Source of the DNA: Isoetes taiwanensis
Taxonomy: Eukaryota > Streptophyta > Lycopodiopsida > Isoetales > Isoetaceae
Direction of reading: 5' to 3'
Length of the DNA: 64,000 bases
Assembly (NCBI GenBank): GCA_021234155.1
Contig: JAJEKV010000104.1
Span: forward strand, 1,745,900 to 1,809,899
Shown here one piece after another: positions 1 through 11,593 of the stretch. The translations under genes were made by a program, and so were the position numbers. The notes under the pieces are model-generated. The model worked only from the letters and a program-made list of their open reading frames with translations. It ran no database searches and had not been told where the DNA came from. Within the stretch, counting starts at the first letter, position 1, and each line of letters opens with the position of its first letter.

Positions 1-1000
1 CAAGGAGCATGTTTTGGAGAAAATAGAAACGTATACAAGTTGGTAGCCGAGATGTCTAAGCTACAAGGCTTGATAGATGATATAAGTATAAACATACCGA
101 TGCAAAGGGAGATAAAGTACATGAAGATAATAATAACAATCCCAGGTAATAATATCGATTTTGTCAATGAACGTGGGATGAAGAGCCCGCAAGAGAAGAT
201 AAAACACAAGATACTACTCTTATTGCCGATACCTAAGACTTCAAGTGATGCAAAGAATGAAATTCTCACAGAAAGGAGAATAAGAGTCTATAGACTCTTT
301 TCAATATTTATGTAACTTAGCCCAGTATAAAGCAGAATAAAGACACCAACCGAGTTGTACGGTTTTGTACATATATTGTAACAATTTTGTATCTAATGAA
401 TATAATATTTACCCGCACTTGCGAGTTTCTACTTGCAAAATTGTTGTCCCAGCTTTATATTTGAATGTAATGGTTTCTCCTATGCTTGTCTCGTCATCCA
501 AAGATGAAGTCCAAATCCTAATTGGTTAAACAAACAAACCTCAGTATATGAAGCCAATCTTTGAACATATGCATGTAAAAAGGTTTAAGAGTATTTACTT
601 TGTGCATTGTCTTGAGCAGGTCCCCAATTGAACACTTGCGTAAAGTTTCCACCATTTGTTTCAAGGACCAAACTGAAGGGACCAGACAGCTTAAGCATAA
701 ACTCAAAAAACAATTAGCACGTCCGCCAGACAAAGCGTAAAAACATAAAGCAAAGCAAAGCAGCGGTACATTGATCAAGTCGGTCCAGACTACAAATATC
801 TCAGCAACAAAGAATTTGTTAGCTTCCATTGATAGGTTTGTTAGAAACAATAGGTTTGTTAGAAACAATGTAGCAGCCACTTTACATGTGAATGAGCCAC
901 TTTACATGTGAATGATGTGCTTCCGCCGCCGAAGCGTAAGAAAAAAACGATCGGCAGATGTTAGCACTCTACAGAAGGGATGCCATCACTTTTTTGGCAT
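1..1000. other. Left edge, no recognisable gene
   Basis: A plus-strand open frame at 40-315 (91 residues) shows no domain I recognise and no clear splice context. The rest is AT-rich. Two short direct duplications are visible near 836-870 (around TAGGTTTGTTAGAAACAA) and 880-915 (around GCCACTTTACATGTGAATGA). Confidence 0.4.
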
Positions 1001-4000
1001 GTCTCTTCACTCATCTTAAACTTGTTGTTGCCAAGACTCTCCATATCAAATTTCACTTGTCTAATAAGGTGATTTGTACACACTAGCAACCGGCTTGTCC
1101 ACTAATAACTCAAAGTGGAGTGCATCCGTGCGCTTGTAGTAGTGGCCGAAACTATGACTTCTCCCACACCAAATGCAGAACCCCATGAGTCTTCATATGC
1201 ATCTAACAATGTATTTTTAGTCTCTGTACACCTAAGAACATAAAAGTCAACTCCTTCTTCATCCTCCGGATCTCAGATTTACACAGAAAGTTATCTCCAA
1301 CTTCTAGAACGTAATCGGGGTATTCATTAGCCTCATCATCATCCTCTTCTTCATCCTCATCCTCATCTTCATCTTGAACCGCTTTTGTTGGCTGATTGTT
1401 TTACGTAGATTTCTTCAACTTCGGTTCTTTGGGACCAAGCTCCCAATCGAGCTTTGTTCATGCAATCATCCCATTTTCCATGAAAGCAAAAGGGACGAAA
1501 CAAGAGAGGCACCTGGGGCAACTTTTTGCGGATTTGTTTTGTCACATGGTCTCGATGGAATGAAGTTTAGAGCTCCCACAAAGTGACCTCCATTCCCTCT
1601 TTTCAGATTTGTCTACATTTTCGGGTTCAATATGCCAAAAAACCCGCAATATAGAAATGTAAAAAATGTCACCTCAAATGAAGAAGAATGCAATGGTACT
1701 GATTGAATTTACCTTCTTATATTTGGGTCCGGTGGGTTGTTCATCATATACCAATTCATGAAATCCACAACGCCTTTGGCACGCTCAATTTCCGGGAATC
1801 ATACTTCAATTGTTCTCTTGCCAAAATCCTTTTTAGGATTGCACCTTGTCCATCATGTTCTCCTTTCCCATGAGAGCCGGCAAAAAAATTCCATTCATAC
1901 TCAATTCCTTCACTATTGACATAGTTCCTTCCTAAATACCAAAAGGTCTTGCTCCTTTGAACTGTGATGTGCAACCATCACTCCAAAAATATGTTTGTTG
2001 TACAAAATATTTTGTACTCGAGCCGATCTGCATGAACTTTCAAGCAATGGTGTACAAACTCACCGCTATGATCTCTATCATCCGAAATATAAAATGTACT
2101 TCCTTTATGATTCTCCTCTCATTACTGCTGATGATCTGCTGAGTTGTCTTCCTCTTTCTTTGCTTTGCTTTTCCTTCTCTAGTTCCCTTTTCTCTCGCTT
2201 CCTTAGCTTCCATATCTTCTATCTCATCCCCGGGTTGCATGTCTATATGTGATATGAACCAAAATTGATGCCTGATCAGGTGCCGCTGGCAAGATTGTGC
2301 CTCTTTTCTGAATTTTAAAACTGTAATTTTCAGCAAAATCAATAACCGAGACAACCGCACCTTCAGAAAAGTATCCAAGCACTTCCCGAATTGCTTTGCC
2401 CGGCCGAAGCAGCAACATAATTGTGTGGGATGAATTGTACCAAGTGTCTTGAAGCATCTTCTTGAATTGGGGGTGCTCTCTTTCTTGTATGCAAGTCTAG
2501 TTACCTTTGCTGGTTTCTTTCCCCGCCATTTTTTTCTTGGTGGTCTCCTTCATGTAACCAACCTCTTGCTTTTTTTTTGAAAACAAAGATCACCGTAAGT
2601 TTGCAAAGACAAGCACAACAATCACAAGCACAAAAATCATTTAAGCACAAATGCCAAATACACTACCTTTTCAAACTGTTTCCACTCCACTTTGTAATCG
2701 GACTCCTCCTTCTCCTTTGGACATATTGGCAACCCGTTTGTAAGACCACACGAAAATTTGTTTGTAAGATGTTGCATCAATCATCTTAACAACTCAAAAT
2801 AGAATGTTCAAACATCTTAACATTAAAAAAGAGTACCTTTTCAATCCACAATCCTTGCATGCCACCCGCAGACAATTATGTTTGTGCCACTCTTCATCTT
2901 CATCCTTAGGGCGGATCATTTGCCTCCAAAAATCACTAGTGGATTTATAAACATGGTTCTTGGTCGCACAAAAGTTACCATCACCACAAACAAAGACAAG
3001 TACGCTTGCAATCTTTATGCACGCCATTTGGATCTCGCTTCGATTTTGTTGAGTGCTTGCATCACATATTCAAAGTGCATGTGATATTGGCGTGACAAGT
3101 TTCTCTTTCATTTAAGCCTCACAAATGATGGCTTCAACAATTCAAATGTGCTTGGGTAATCTTAATGTCATTGAATTCCTTCTTGAAGTTCATGTAAAAT
3201 TGCAACCGCAAACAAAGAAGATCTATATAGAAACAGATATATGCAAATGTAAGAAACATACTAAGCAGTGGAAATCACCGAGATATTTCAAGCAGCTTGT
3301 ATTGATGATCAATTTTATCGCCATCTCGCCAGTAACAAACTTTCTCACATGCTTCCCTGTATGGTGAAACTCGTGTGTTTTCGTCCCGAACTTGTAAACA
3401 CAATTTCTAACCTCGTCACTCAATGCATCACACCTCTTTTTTCCTTGAAAACATTGACCACGGACCACATTCTTGGTCCGCCATTATTCTTCTTCCTCGC
3501 GGGTTGCAAAGAACAAATGATTTTCTAGATATATGAAGGAGACGTGACATGCCAGATTGGTTGATGGATTTTGGCCGATGAAGATACCATTTGCAAAGTA
3601 GACTTTCTTGCTTGCAATACATCCGCCTTCCTTAATTTCTTTTGTTCATTGAATGTCTCCCTCGAACATTTTTAATCACATTCTTCATGATCTTGCTTTG
3701 TTCATAATCAACAAAATCCACTTCCAAAGGGCAATTTCGCCTTCACTCTCTTCACAAATCATGCACCACCATTGCTTTATCCCCTTTTTCAAAGGCTTTG
3801 TGATTTCGTTGAAATAATCGTCCATTTTTTTTGGACAATTCTTGAAGCCTTCTCGCTCGAGCCTCGCTCAATTTCGAGGTGCAAGTTTTCTTTCTCTCTC
3901 TCTTTCTCTTTTTTTGTTTGTCTTGATTGCCTTCTTCTCTCGGCTTGAATTTTCCGAAAACTTTGAGTCTCTTTTCCTCATCCAAATCAGAAAACCGATT

Positions 4001-4060
4001 GATCCATTGAGGATCGTGATGTACGAGAATTTTGCGAGACATGAGAAACCGTGATCTACA
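1000..4060 (-). pseudogene. Degenerate transposase-like gene (HGKG-E-DG family)
   Basis: Conserved blocks of one large protein can be read on the minus strand in several frames. At 3752-4042 there is a basic N-terminal block starting MSRKILVHHDPQW. At 2224-2457 a block contains VVSVIDFAENYSF followed by SILVHITYRH. At 1756-1974 a block contains EYEWNFFAGSHGKGEHDGQG and then a basic LKRILAREQLKYD stretch. An acidic run is encoded near 1330-1380. The order DFAENY, then HITYRH, then NFF-x-GSHGKG-x-x-DG-x-GA is what I know from widespread uncharacterised proteins of plants and animals thought to be DDE/RNase H-fold transposase derivatives. That assignment is from memory and is inference. Stops and frameshifts separate the blocks, so the copy is dead. 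It ends beside the protease fragment at 4.3 kb. Confidence 0.55.
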
Positions 4061-4312
4061 AAGAACGATTCGTTTCAGAGGTACAAGCTTGAATGATCAT
4101 TCCCGCCACAAAAGAATTCAAGAAACAGACCCCGCCATCTCAAAACAGACCGCGCCAGATCATTTCGGAACCGAATTTGATTTTCGGAGCAGCCATGTCA
4201 TCGATCCGGAAGCAATTTGCTAAAAACGGATCATCGTGTTCCCGCTCTCCAAGCACCCCCAAGCACAGCAGATCAAGCACGAAAAGCAGAGCGTCCGGAC
4301 GGGTGCTTTTGT

Positions 4313-4690
4313 ACCCCAATATCTAACTTAGACCCCGTTGCACAACAACCAGTCACTGTAGCCGTAGATGCCACTTATCTGCAGTTCTATAGCCGGGTAT
4401 TCCTTTCCCTCTGTTTATCATGGCAATATGAGTTGTTTGTGTAACACATAAATCTATCTTTCACTTATGACAATTTGTATTGGCAGGGTATTTGGAACAA
4501 TGCTCTATGTAATTCAGCCGTTATCAATCATGCCATGGTCATTGTTGGCTATGGCACCACCCCAGGAGGCACAAAGTATTGGATTGTAAGGAATTCCTGG
4601 GGAAGCTCGTGGGGCGAGGCTGGATATGCAAGATTCTTGCGTGGCGTAAATACTTGCAACATCAACTATCTCCCTACATATCCCGTCTAG
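4313..4690 (+). pseudogene. Papain-type cysteine protease, last two exons only
   Basis: Exon A (about 4313-4396) encodes PVAQQPVTVAVDATYLQFYS and ends at a GT donor at 4397. Exon B (4487-4690) follows a TTGGCAG acceptor and encodes [20 protein letters not shown], then [19 protein letters not shown], to a stop at 4690. Joined, these are the C-terminal third of a C1A peptidase. The catalytic His (INHAM) and Asn (RNSWG) are present. The propeptide and the catalytic-Cys block (QGxCGSCW) are missing: upstream of about 4310 the sequence is unrelated. The splice sites and reading frame are intact, so truncation looks like rearrangement rather than slow decay. Such proteases normally act in vacuole or apoplast; this fragment cannot be active. 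Confidence 0.8.
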
Positions 4691-4699
4691 ACAACTTGA

Positions 4700-5640
4700 T
4701 CAAGCAACAACTTCTCTTCGTCATTAAAAATAAGAGCATTTGCTTTGCTATATATGATGTATAACTAAAATAAATCCATCTTTATACAATTTAGATATGT
4801 GCATTTTTACATAATGTTATTAATGTTTCATAAGATAAACTAAAGATATCCTAGCACATAATTTATTTAACGAGCTTGTCATTTCAATGCAACTATTCAT
4901 AATATAACATATTCATAGACTAGATAAGTAGCTTGAAAATCTAGGTTTTAGCAAGTGTAGGAACCTCTCTTTTCAACAACAAGCCAAAAACAAGCAGAAC
5001 CTCTCTTTTCAACAACAAGCCAAAAACAAGCAGTAAGGCAGGCTTGGGGTGAAAGTAGATGAGGTTGGATGGGTTGAGTTAAATTTGCAAATGTCATTAT
5101 TCTTAGACAAATGGTGCGCCAGAGGTTTTATAAAATAATAAAATGATGAAGTGCGTATCCTTCTTAAGGCTAATAATTTTTTCTCTCTCTACGTATGCCT
5201 CATTTCAATAACTATCAAAATCATATTTGACAACCTAACTATGGTAGTAATACCATGCTACCAAAATTGTTTTGCGCATAAGTTGAGACTATTTTTACAG
5301 TAATGAAACTCAATACACTAATCTATACAACAAGTTTATGACCAAGGCCAATAGATAGACTCGATTTCTTTTTCCTTGTACGCTATAATTGTCTCCAACC
5401 TTCAAGTTTCAAAAAGTTGAAAGTTCATCTTTAAAAAGGATGGTCTATCACCAAACTACAAGAGTTCATACTACTTACGTGTTGCCAACAACAACCAACC
5501 ATAGTGTCTATAACGTTGAACAACATTCTCATTAAGTTGGAATGCTTAAGCAAAAGGGGGGAGGAGGGGTCTCCGTTTTTCATATTCTTTAGTTCTTTGG
5601 AAAGCTTATTCCGAGGGCTTTCTAGAGGTGCGTAAATTGC
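4700..5640. other. AT-rich spacer after the protease fragment
   Basis: No coding signal. It contains a perfect tandem duplication of a 36-bp unit at 4961-5032 (unit begins GAACCTCTCTTTTCAACAAC). Confidence 0.5.
4961..5032. repeat. 36-bp unit, two tandem copies
   Basis: Copies at 4961-4996 and 4997-5032 are identical by eye. Confidence 0.9.
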
Positions 5641-5649
5641 TTTAGGTTG

Positions 5650-7315
5650 GTGTCGGATCGATCGGTCGGGGCTAAATAAATCATGCTTTAAAGAAGGATG
5701 CGAGGGAGGTTTCCAATAGAATCGGCCCGAGGGTTTGGTGTGCCTTTGGCGGTGTTGGATGCTCCTTCTGGTACTGTTTCTGCTACTTTGAATGCTTTAC
5801 CTACTTCTTCAAAGGCTACAATACTAAATCCACCATAGTCGCTGAGGTAAGAAATGTAAATCCTTCTCCTTCAAATGTGAGTGCTTCTCCAATTCTGCAC
5901 GAGGCGAATTTCCCTCCCCTTCAAGGTTATGGTAGTGTGCCTTTATCTGCAAGTGTGCCTGCTTCTACTCCTATGGTTTCACAATCCCCAGCTATTGCCA
6001 CTGCTTGAGGTCTTCTGATTTGTTTCTAGAATTGCATACCAGAATTTAGCGATTGGATTTGCAAAGATGTGGTCAGTGAATCCAAGAAGGTTTAGGTGTT
6101 AGCTTCTTTACAAGTGCTAGCTATAAGGAGGAATTGGTGGCAATTCTGGACATTTTAAAATCTCGTCAGACACAGCTTCAACAACTATTGCCTTCAGACG
6201 ATGAGTTCTATCAGTCTGACTGTCAAACTTTAGTTCAAGCTTTTGGTATTCCAGTAGTCAAGGTGGATCATGTTGCTCATGTCAGGTGTGCTGAAAATTT
6301 GTCATCATGTTCTGTTCTTAGCTACTTTACTGCGGGGGCTATTTGGATTTTATATGATTTCGTAGTTTGTTTGCACGTCTGCTACGTCGTCTTCAGCTTC
6401 CTGCCTTTCAAACAATTAAGTTATTATCTCACAACTTTGTTCTGATTATGTTTGAGAATAGTGATGCAGTAGATACATTAGTATCTAGGGGAATTGACCC
6501 ACTTGGCGGTAATTTCACACCTGCAATGGTTAGTGCTTTCAAGATGCCGTGTTGATTCTCGTTACATAACCTTCCTCCAGATTTGATGGCACGTCAGTTT
6601 TTGGTATCGATTGCTAACGGACTCGGGGTGCATATTTCTCACTCCATCATAAACAATCCTAAAATTTGTGTATCTATGCTAGTAGATGCTTCATTGCCAT
6701 ATTGTACTGAAAGTGGTCCTTGGTACAAGAGGTTGGACCTCAGATTGTTGAATGGCCCAGAATTGGCTCGTTTATTTCCTGATAAAGAGGCATTTGCTTC
6801 TTTTCAATGTGGTCCTTATAGTCAGCAGCAGGTGAGACCTCCTTCTACTCCTTTTCAGTCTCCAGTTCAATCTATAGTTGATGTTTCTCAGGTGTTACCT
6901 TCCCCTATCACTTCATCTATTTCTTCTGCCACCACTATTCCTCCGTCCTTGAGTTCCTCTATAGTACAGGCATCTGCATTTGTGGTTGCTCCTGGCTCTC
7001 GTGTTGATATTACTATTGATGTATTTCCTGATTTAGTTCGGGTGCCTGAGCTTATCATATCGGATAGCCTCACTATTCAGTTTATTAAAGAGCCTTGACA
7101 GAGGGTTAGTTTGAAGAAGGCTGCAAGAAAACATATAGGCCTGGTTCTTCCAGTGTGAGCTTATCAGAAAATTGTGTTTCTACCTCCTCTCTTCCTCGCC
7201 ATATTATGTGGCATGACAACTTGATGTCAGGTGATGAGCAGCTAGATATGGTGGAGTATGTTGATCATGATGAGGCGACCATACGCCTCAAAGTAGTACA
7301 AGAGAGATGATTTTC
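5650..7315 (+). pseudogene. Non-LTR retrotransposon (LINE) ORF1-like remnant, DUF4283 type
   Basis: The conserved part is at 6367-6730. A block around VLIMFENSDAVDTLVSRGID is followed, across a stop, by LHNLPPDLMARQFLVSIANG and LGVHISHSIINNPKICVSML. This W/LHNLPP-x-L-x7-IANGLG arrangement is typical of the DUF4283 domain of plant LINE-1 ORF1 nucleic-acid-binding proteins. A Ser/Pro/Thr-rich tail (6820-7060) follows and the frame stops at 7098, though coding-like sequence continues out of frame to about 7310. A zinc knuckle was not seen. Several frame breaks show it is not functional. No ORF2 follows directly. Confidence 0.6.
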
Positions 7316-8148
7316 TACTGTGTATGGGTAGTTTTGCCTAGGGAGTTCAATTGTCTTCTCTAGGTTTTGAGTCCCATATTACAATATCTATGATGTATCT
7401 TGAACTTTATTCTTGAATATAGTCTTTCATCCTTCAAAAATAAATTTCTATGCACATATGGTTCTTGAGCTATGTGTTGTGACAATCTTGTAAAAACAAT
7501 GTTAGGAAATGTAATACAAGCATGCTTAATTCAATGGCCGTGTATGCCAGACAACATGAGGAGTAGCAACTCTTTTATGTGCCATTAACAAAATTGTAAG
7601 TAAAAATGCATATTTTCAGCTTAAGAATAGAAGGAGGTTTTGAAGATGTGAGTTCCAAATCATCACTAACCAATTGGAAGCCACAACCTAAATTGGGGAT
7701 TGGACAACACAAGCCAATCGCCCATTCAAGCAAGCCATCACGTTTTCAAATACTGCCAAAACATGGAATGTTCAGCATCTGCAAAAGTTATAGTCTAGAT
7801 GATTAGGTATTTGCCTGAAGAATAGATGCATCCTGCTCAGTGTATGCAGAAGTTGTAAGGAGACAATCAAGGAAGATTATCCAGCCGCTAGTTAAAATAC
7901 TTGACAAAAGCCTGCATCATATGTACATAAATGACAAACATCTAAGTATTTTGCAGTAGTACATGCATAGCAAATACAAGGAGGTGATAAAACAAGCGAG
8001 TGCAAAATGGAAAAGTCTACGAAGGCTACGCGAGTCCATGGGTTAAAATCCATTAGTCTTCAATTGGTCTGGGTACCAACTTATAGCAATGAACTGAACC
8101 TAAGTAATGAATAACTGCGCAATTAAATTCATAGCTCTGCAGATCTAA
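7316..8148. other. Spacer between LINE remnants
   Basis: No convincing gene. The sequence near 7390-7440 (TTCATCCTTCAAAAATAAAT) resembles the 3' tail of a LINE and may end the remnant above. Confidence 0.4.
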
Positions 8149-8162
8149 GTAAGGGGTGATCT
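8149..8162. repeat. LINE target-site duplication, left copy
   Basis: GTAAGGGGTGATCT, identical to 10529-10542 just after the poly(A) tract. Confidence 0.9.
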
Positions 8163-9245
8163 TTTTGAACTTGCTCACTGATATGCCAATAATTACCTGC
8201 TTTAGATGACAAATTGGAAGTAGTTAAATAGGCATAGACAGAAGATACTTTATACCAGTTTTTGTTGTTCAAAAGCCAATCATTTACTGGAATAGGATTA
8301 GCATCTATATTTATATTGGCTACAATTCTGATAATGTGTTTATAGAGCAGCCTATCAGAGCTAGTTCCCCTGATCTTGACCTTAAGCCTAGTCCAAGAGA
8401 TCCAGTTACCATTCGTCCAGAGGTCACCTACCTTACAAACATTGTTGTGCAACCATTTCCTATATATCTTTGGATGGATAATGGCCAAGGGGATGTTGTC
8501 TCTTTTTGAGAGATTTGGATTCCAAAAGATACTCATGTCATGATGAGCCTGACCAATATTAGAATAGGAAAAGGTTCCAGGCCACCAATAAATTTCTCAT
8601 CGGAGGAGAGGTGTTTGCAGCAGGCTTGATGTCATTAAAAGCTGAGTGAGGAAGCTGGTGGTCAATTGTAGAATGTCCTTTAATAACACTCTTAGAGATC
8701 CAGTAGTAAATAAATTCAGTAGCTGCATTTCTTCTTTGAAAGAGGGATTTCCATATATATTTTTCACCTAGGGCATAAGCTTGGAGCCTAAGGTTTTTAC
8801 ATCCCAAGCCACCTTCAGATTTCTTCTTACTGACATAGCTCCAGTTAACAAGATGCTTTTTACCCCAGATAAAGTTTCTAATTATCCTTTCTAGCTGCTG
8901 ATAAATGCTTTTAGGTGCAATAAGAGCTGAGGAAAAATAGACATGTGAGCTGGCAATTACTGAATTTGCAATAATGGTTCTGCCTGCTAGAGAGAGACAA
9001 CTGCCATAGTTATTGAGTTTCCTTTTGATCTTGTCAACTATAGGGCTCCAAAGTGTCTTGATATTAATATCTAGACCTAAAGGCATGCCTAGCAATTTAG
9101 TGGATTGAGTAGCTGCAACACATTTAATCCCAGCAATATCAGAGTAATTTGTGGCACCAATAATTACTGATTTTTGAAAATTTAATTGCAAATAAAAGTG
9201 TTCCTAACCTTCAAGATCTTTGTAAGCACCAAAATCATCAAAATA
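8163..9245 (-). pseudogene. LINE ORF2, end of reverse transcriptase and linker (inverted segment)
   Basis: Minus-strand frames at 9245-8559 and 8536-8163 read as the end of a plant LINE reverse transcriptase and the linker before its zinc-binding region. Visible blocks are LQLNFQKSVII, TKLLGMPLGLDINIKTLWSP, SCLSLAGRTIIANSVIASSH, IRNFIWGKKHLVNWSYVSKK and, in the second frame, WLLNNKNWYKVSSVYAYLTT. The FADD catalytic box lies further upstream and is absent. At least one frame change near 8540-8560 breaks the reading. The segment ends exactly at the target duplication. Confidence 0.85.
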
Positions 9246-9580
9246 TTCACTCAGCAGCTGGTACTCAACAAATGCTTTCCCCCTTATGCCCTTTGGGTTG
9301 CCAAATTGTGGAATCTATGGAACATATTTTTAACTGCCCTAAGTTAAATAGCTTATGGTCTTGGCTGGAGGTGAATTTCAATATTCGGAAACCTGCTTCA
9401 ATTCTCGTCTTCTTGATGAATAATAATGCTTTCAAGAATACTATTTGCTTTATCATTTTATGGAATATCTGGAAACATAGGAACAGATGTTTATATGGAG
9501 GTCACAATTTATCTACTTATTGGATTAAACTGCAGGTTATTTATGACTTAGAGCTAACTGCAACAGCACAAAAAAAATAA
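9242..9580 (+). pseudogene. LINE ORF2 C-terminal zinc-binding region (zf-RVT)
   Basis: The frame reads CPLGCQIVESMEHIFNCPKL then LNSLWSWLEVNF, and later ILWNIWKHRNRCLYGG. The C-x3-C-x7-H-x4-C spacing and the following W-x-IWKxRN are the usual zf-RVT ending of plant LINE ORF2. It stops at 9580, but the +1 frame continues with LLWNTIGHFVGAYNLFKLN, so a frameshift is likely rather than a natural stop. Confidence 0.8.
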
Positions 9581-9663
9581 ATATGTTGATGCTCAATATG
9601 ATCTGCTATGGAATACTATTGGGCATTTTGTTGGTGCTTATAATTTATTTAAATTGAATTGTC

Positions 9664-10179
9664 ATGAACATAATACTAATTCTGATTCTGTTTCTCCTAT
9701 ACCTCTGGAACTGCAAATACAAGCTAGATCTTCAATTTGATGAAGTTGAGGCCTCAAAATATACTGGTCAACCTCTGTTAGAACAGCAAGAGATACAGAC
9801 TCAGGTGCAAACTCAGATGGATTATAGTTTCTGGACAGGGCATGTTAGGGGAAAGCTATATGAAAGCATAGATGAGATTCCCAAAAGAGAGATAGAGTGG
9901 GCTAAAGAATTCAGCAGAGAGACTCATTTAATGTATGTGCTCTGGTGGTTCATGCATGCCAATAGCATGGACATGACAGATAGACAATTCGAATTTTACA
10001 GAGAGTGCTATTATTACCATAGAGGCAGAGCGGATTGCTATGGTACTCTCATTCACTTATATTCCACTTGTAACTCCAACAGGCTGGTTGAGATTGTAGA
10101 TTGGGGGAAGAACTTCATACCAATTCTATATCCACATTTCCGAGATCACTTTCACTTTCTTGACACCTATAATTTCTGA
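9664..10179 (+). CDS. ORF in the LINE 3' region, conserved in a second LINE
   Basis: This 171-codon frame lies inside the LINE boundaries, between the zinc-binding region and the poly(A) tail. After a hydrophobic start come SFWTGHVRGKLYESIDEIP, FMHANSMDMTDRQFEFYREC and YYYHRGRADCYG. The same pattern (FMHxxS, MTDRQ, two or three Tyr, then ADxYG) occurs at 19240-19370 downstream of another LINE tail. I do not recognise the domain. The first 20-30 residues may be read-through of the shifted ORF2 frame rather than true coding, so the start is uncertain. Confidence 0.45.
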   Translation: MNIILILILFLLYLWNCKYKLDLQFDEVEASKYTGQPLLEQQEIQTQVQTQMDYSFWTGHVRGKLYESIDEIPKREIEWAKEFSRETHLMYVLWWFMHANSMDMTDRQFEFYRECYYYHRGRADCYGTLIHLYSTCNSNRLVEIVDWGKNFIPILYPHFRDHFHFLDTYNF

Positions 10180-10494
10180 TATCTGCCTCAATTTCTATAC
10201 TACTGTTTTGCAGATTGTTGGCTTAAGAAATCTACACGAAAGGTAGTGAGCTTCATCAGCATTTGCTTTTGGATTTTGTTCTTATGGAAAGGATATTGCC
10301 ATTAACAGTGACATTCTCAACTTTGATGAGAATTCCATGTTCTCAAGCATATTAACTATTTTACATATTGTTGTTATGTTATATTTGGGACTATCTATGC
10401 CAAAAACTACTTCTGCAAGATTGCTGACTACTTTGTCATGCAATTATCTATTTTTGTACTTATTCTCTATAATTAATGATTAAAAAGCTTCATT

Positions 10495-10499
<5 letters not shown>

Positions 10500-10525
<26 letters not shown>

Positions 10526-10527
10526 AA
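10500..10527 (+). other. LINE poly(A) tail
   Basis: Uninterrupted A run directly before GGTAAGGGGTGATCT, the right target duplication. Confidence 0.95.
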
Positions 10528-10528
10528 G

Positions 10529-10542
10529 GTAAGGGGTGATCT
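10529..10542. repeat. LINE target-site duplication, right copy
   Basis: Identical to 8149-8162. Confidence 0.9.
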
Positions 10543-11593
10543 CATTGCCCCAACATAATTGTTAGTGTAAGCACCGAATATGGCAATGCTAGCAGTTTCA
10601 GAGAATTGAATCTAAACGAGGCGCACTTGTACTACCATAGCCGTCGGATCCGCCGATTCTATGGCCCAGATCGTATGTTGGAGCCTCCCGGGACCTCTCT
10701 TTTCGCTTAAAGTTATTTATGATTGGGGGCACTATGATTTTAAAGTATGAAATACGAGTTTGAGGTTTTGATGGACTATCGAGCTTCTATATGGCTTTGC
10801 CTAAGGTTTTAGAATATAAAATATGGAGGCTCGAACCTCTACCAAAATAACTCAATATCCTCATAAAATTACTTTGACCAATATAACCAATGAGCGAGCG
10901 TGATTATTTTTTATTTTAAATCTATATTTTTTAATAACAACCCACTCAATTGTTTTTGGGATATAGTCTATAGTTTCAGGAATTGTCATTTTTACATCCA
11001 TATCAAATCCCCTTGGAACCCCCTGCTATTGTGCTACTATTGGCCATGGCGATAAAAAGGTTATTGGATAAACTGGATGCAAACCTGTAATTACAGATCG
11101 AATTGATGCTTCAAATACATGGAAGGCACCGTGCCAGGTTTGATCTTTTTTTCTAGCATTAAACTAGGTTCTATATATTTAACGATTCTGGCAGAGTTAC
11201 TATGTTGTATGTTTAAAATTACACTAGTAACTTAGGGCAGTGGGAACCATCACTGCAGGTGCATTGCTCATCCTTTAGATTCTACATGGCTGCTTTTCTC
11301 AAGTTTGGCAAGTTGTGATGTCTCTTTCTGTATAGCACTGAGCTACAGATGGTTTAGATCAGAAACCTCTGGCAGTTTTAGGTGCTCAGCCTTTTGACAG
11401 TTCTAACAAATCTGGTCCTTGCACGTGTTGTACAGGCTCAGTTAACAAGGTGTACAAGTTATTTGTATTGGAAGATCTCTTTGCATGAGGCCCATTTATT
11501 CTGCATGCCATGGCCATCTAGTTTGCAACCATAACTTCTAAAATATTCTGGAATCCCACTTTGCATCCTCTCTTCTTTGGCCACATCATGCAA
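10543..11593. other. Spacer without visible gene
   Basis: Mixed-composition sequence with short open frames only. It ends at the CACTA terminus. Confidence 0.4.

Larger units (their letters stand above)
8163..10528 (+). mobile_element. 5'-truncated, 5'-inverted (twin-primed) LINE insertion
   Basis: A single insertion bounded by a 14-bp direct repeat GTAAGGGGTGATCT at 8149-8162 and 10529-10542. The right part (about 9242-10528) is in plus orientation and ends in a run of about 28 A. The left part (8163 to about 9245) carries reverse-transcriptase C-terminal sequence on the minus strand. This layout (target duplication, inverted 5' part, forward 3' part, poly(A), target duplication) is the product expected of twin priming during target-primed reverse transcription. 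The left part ends, in protein order, shortly before where the right part begins, as the model predicts. Confidence 0.85.
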
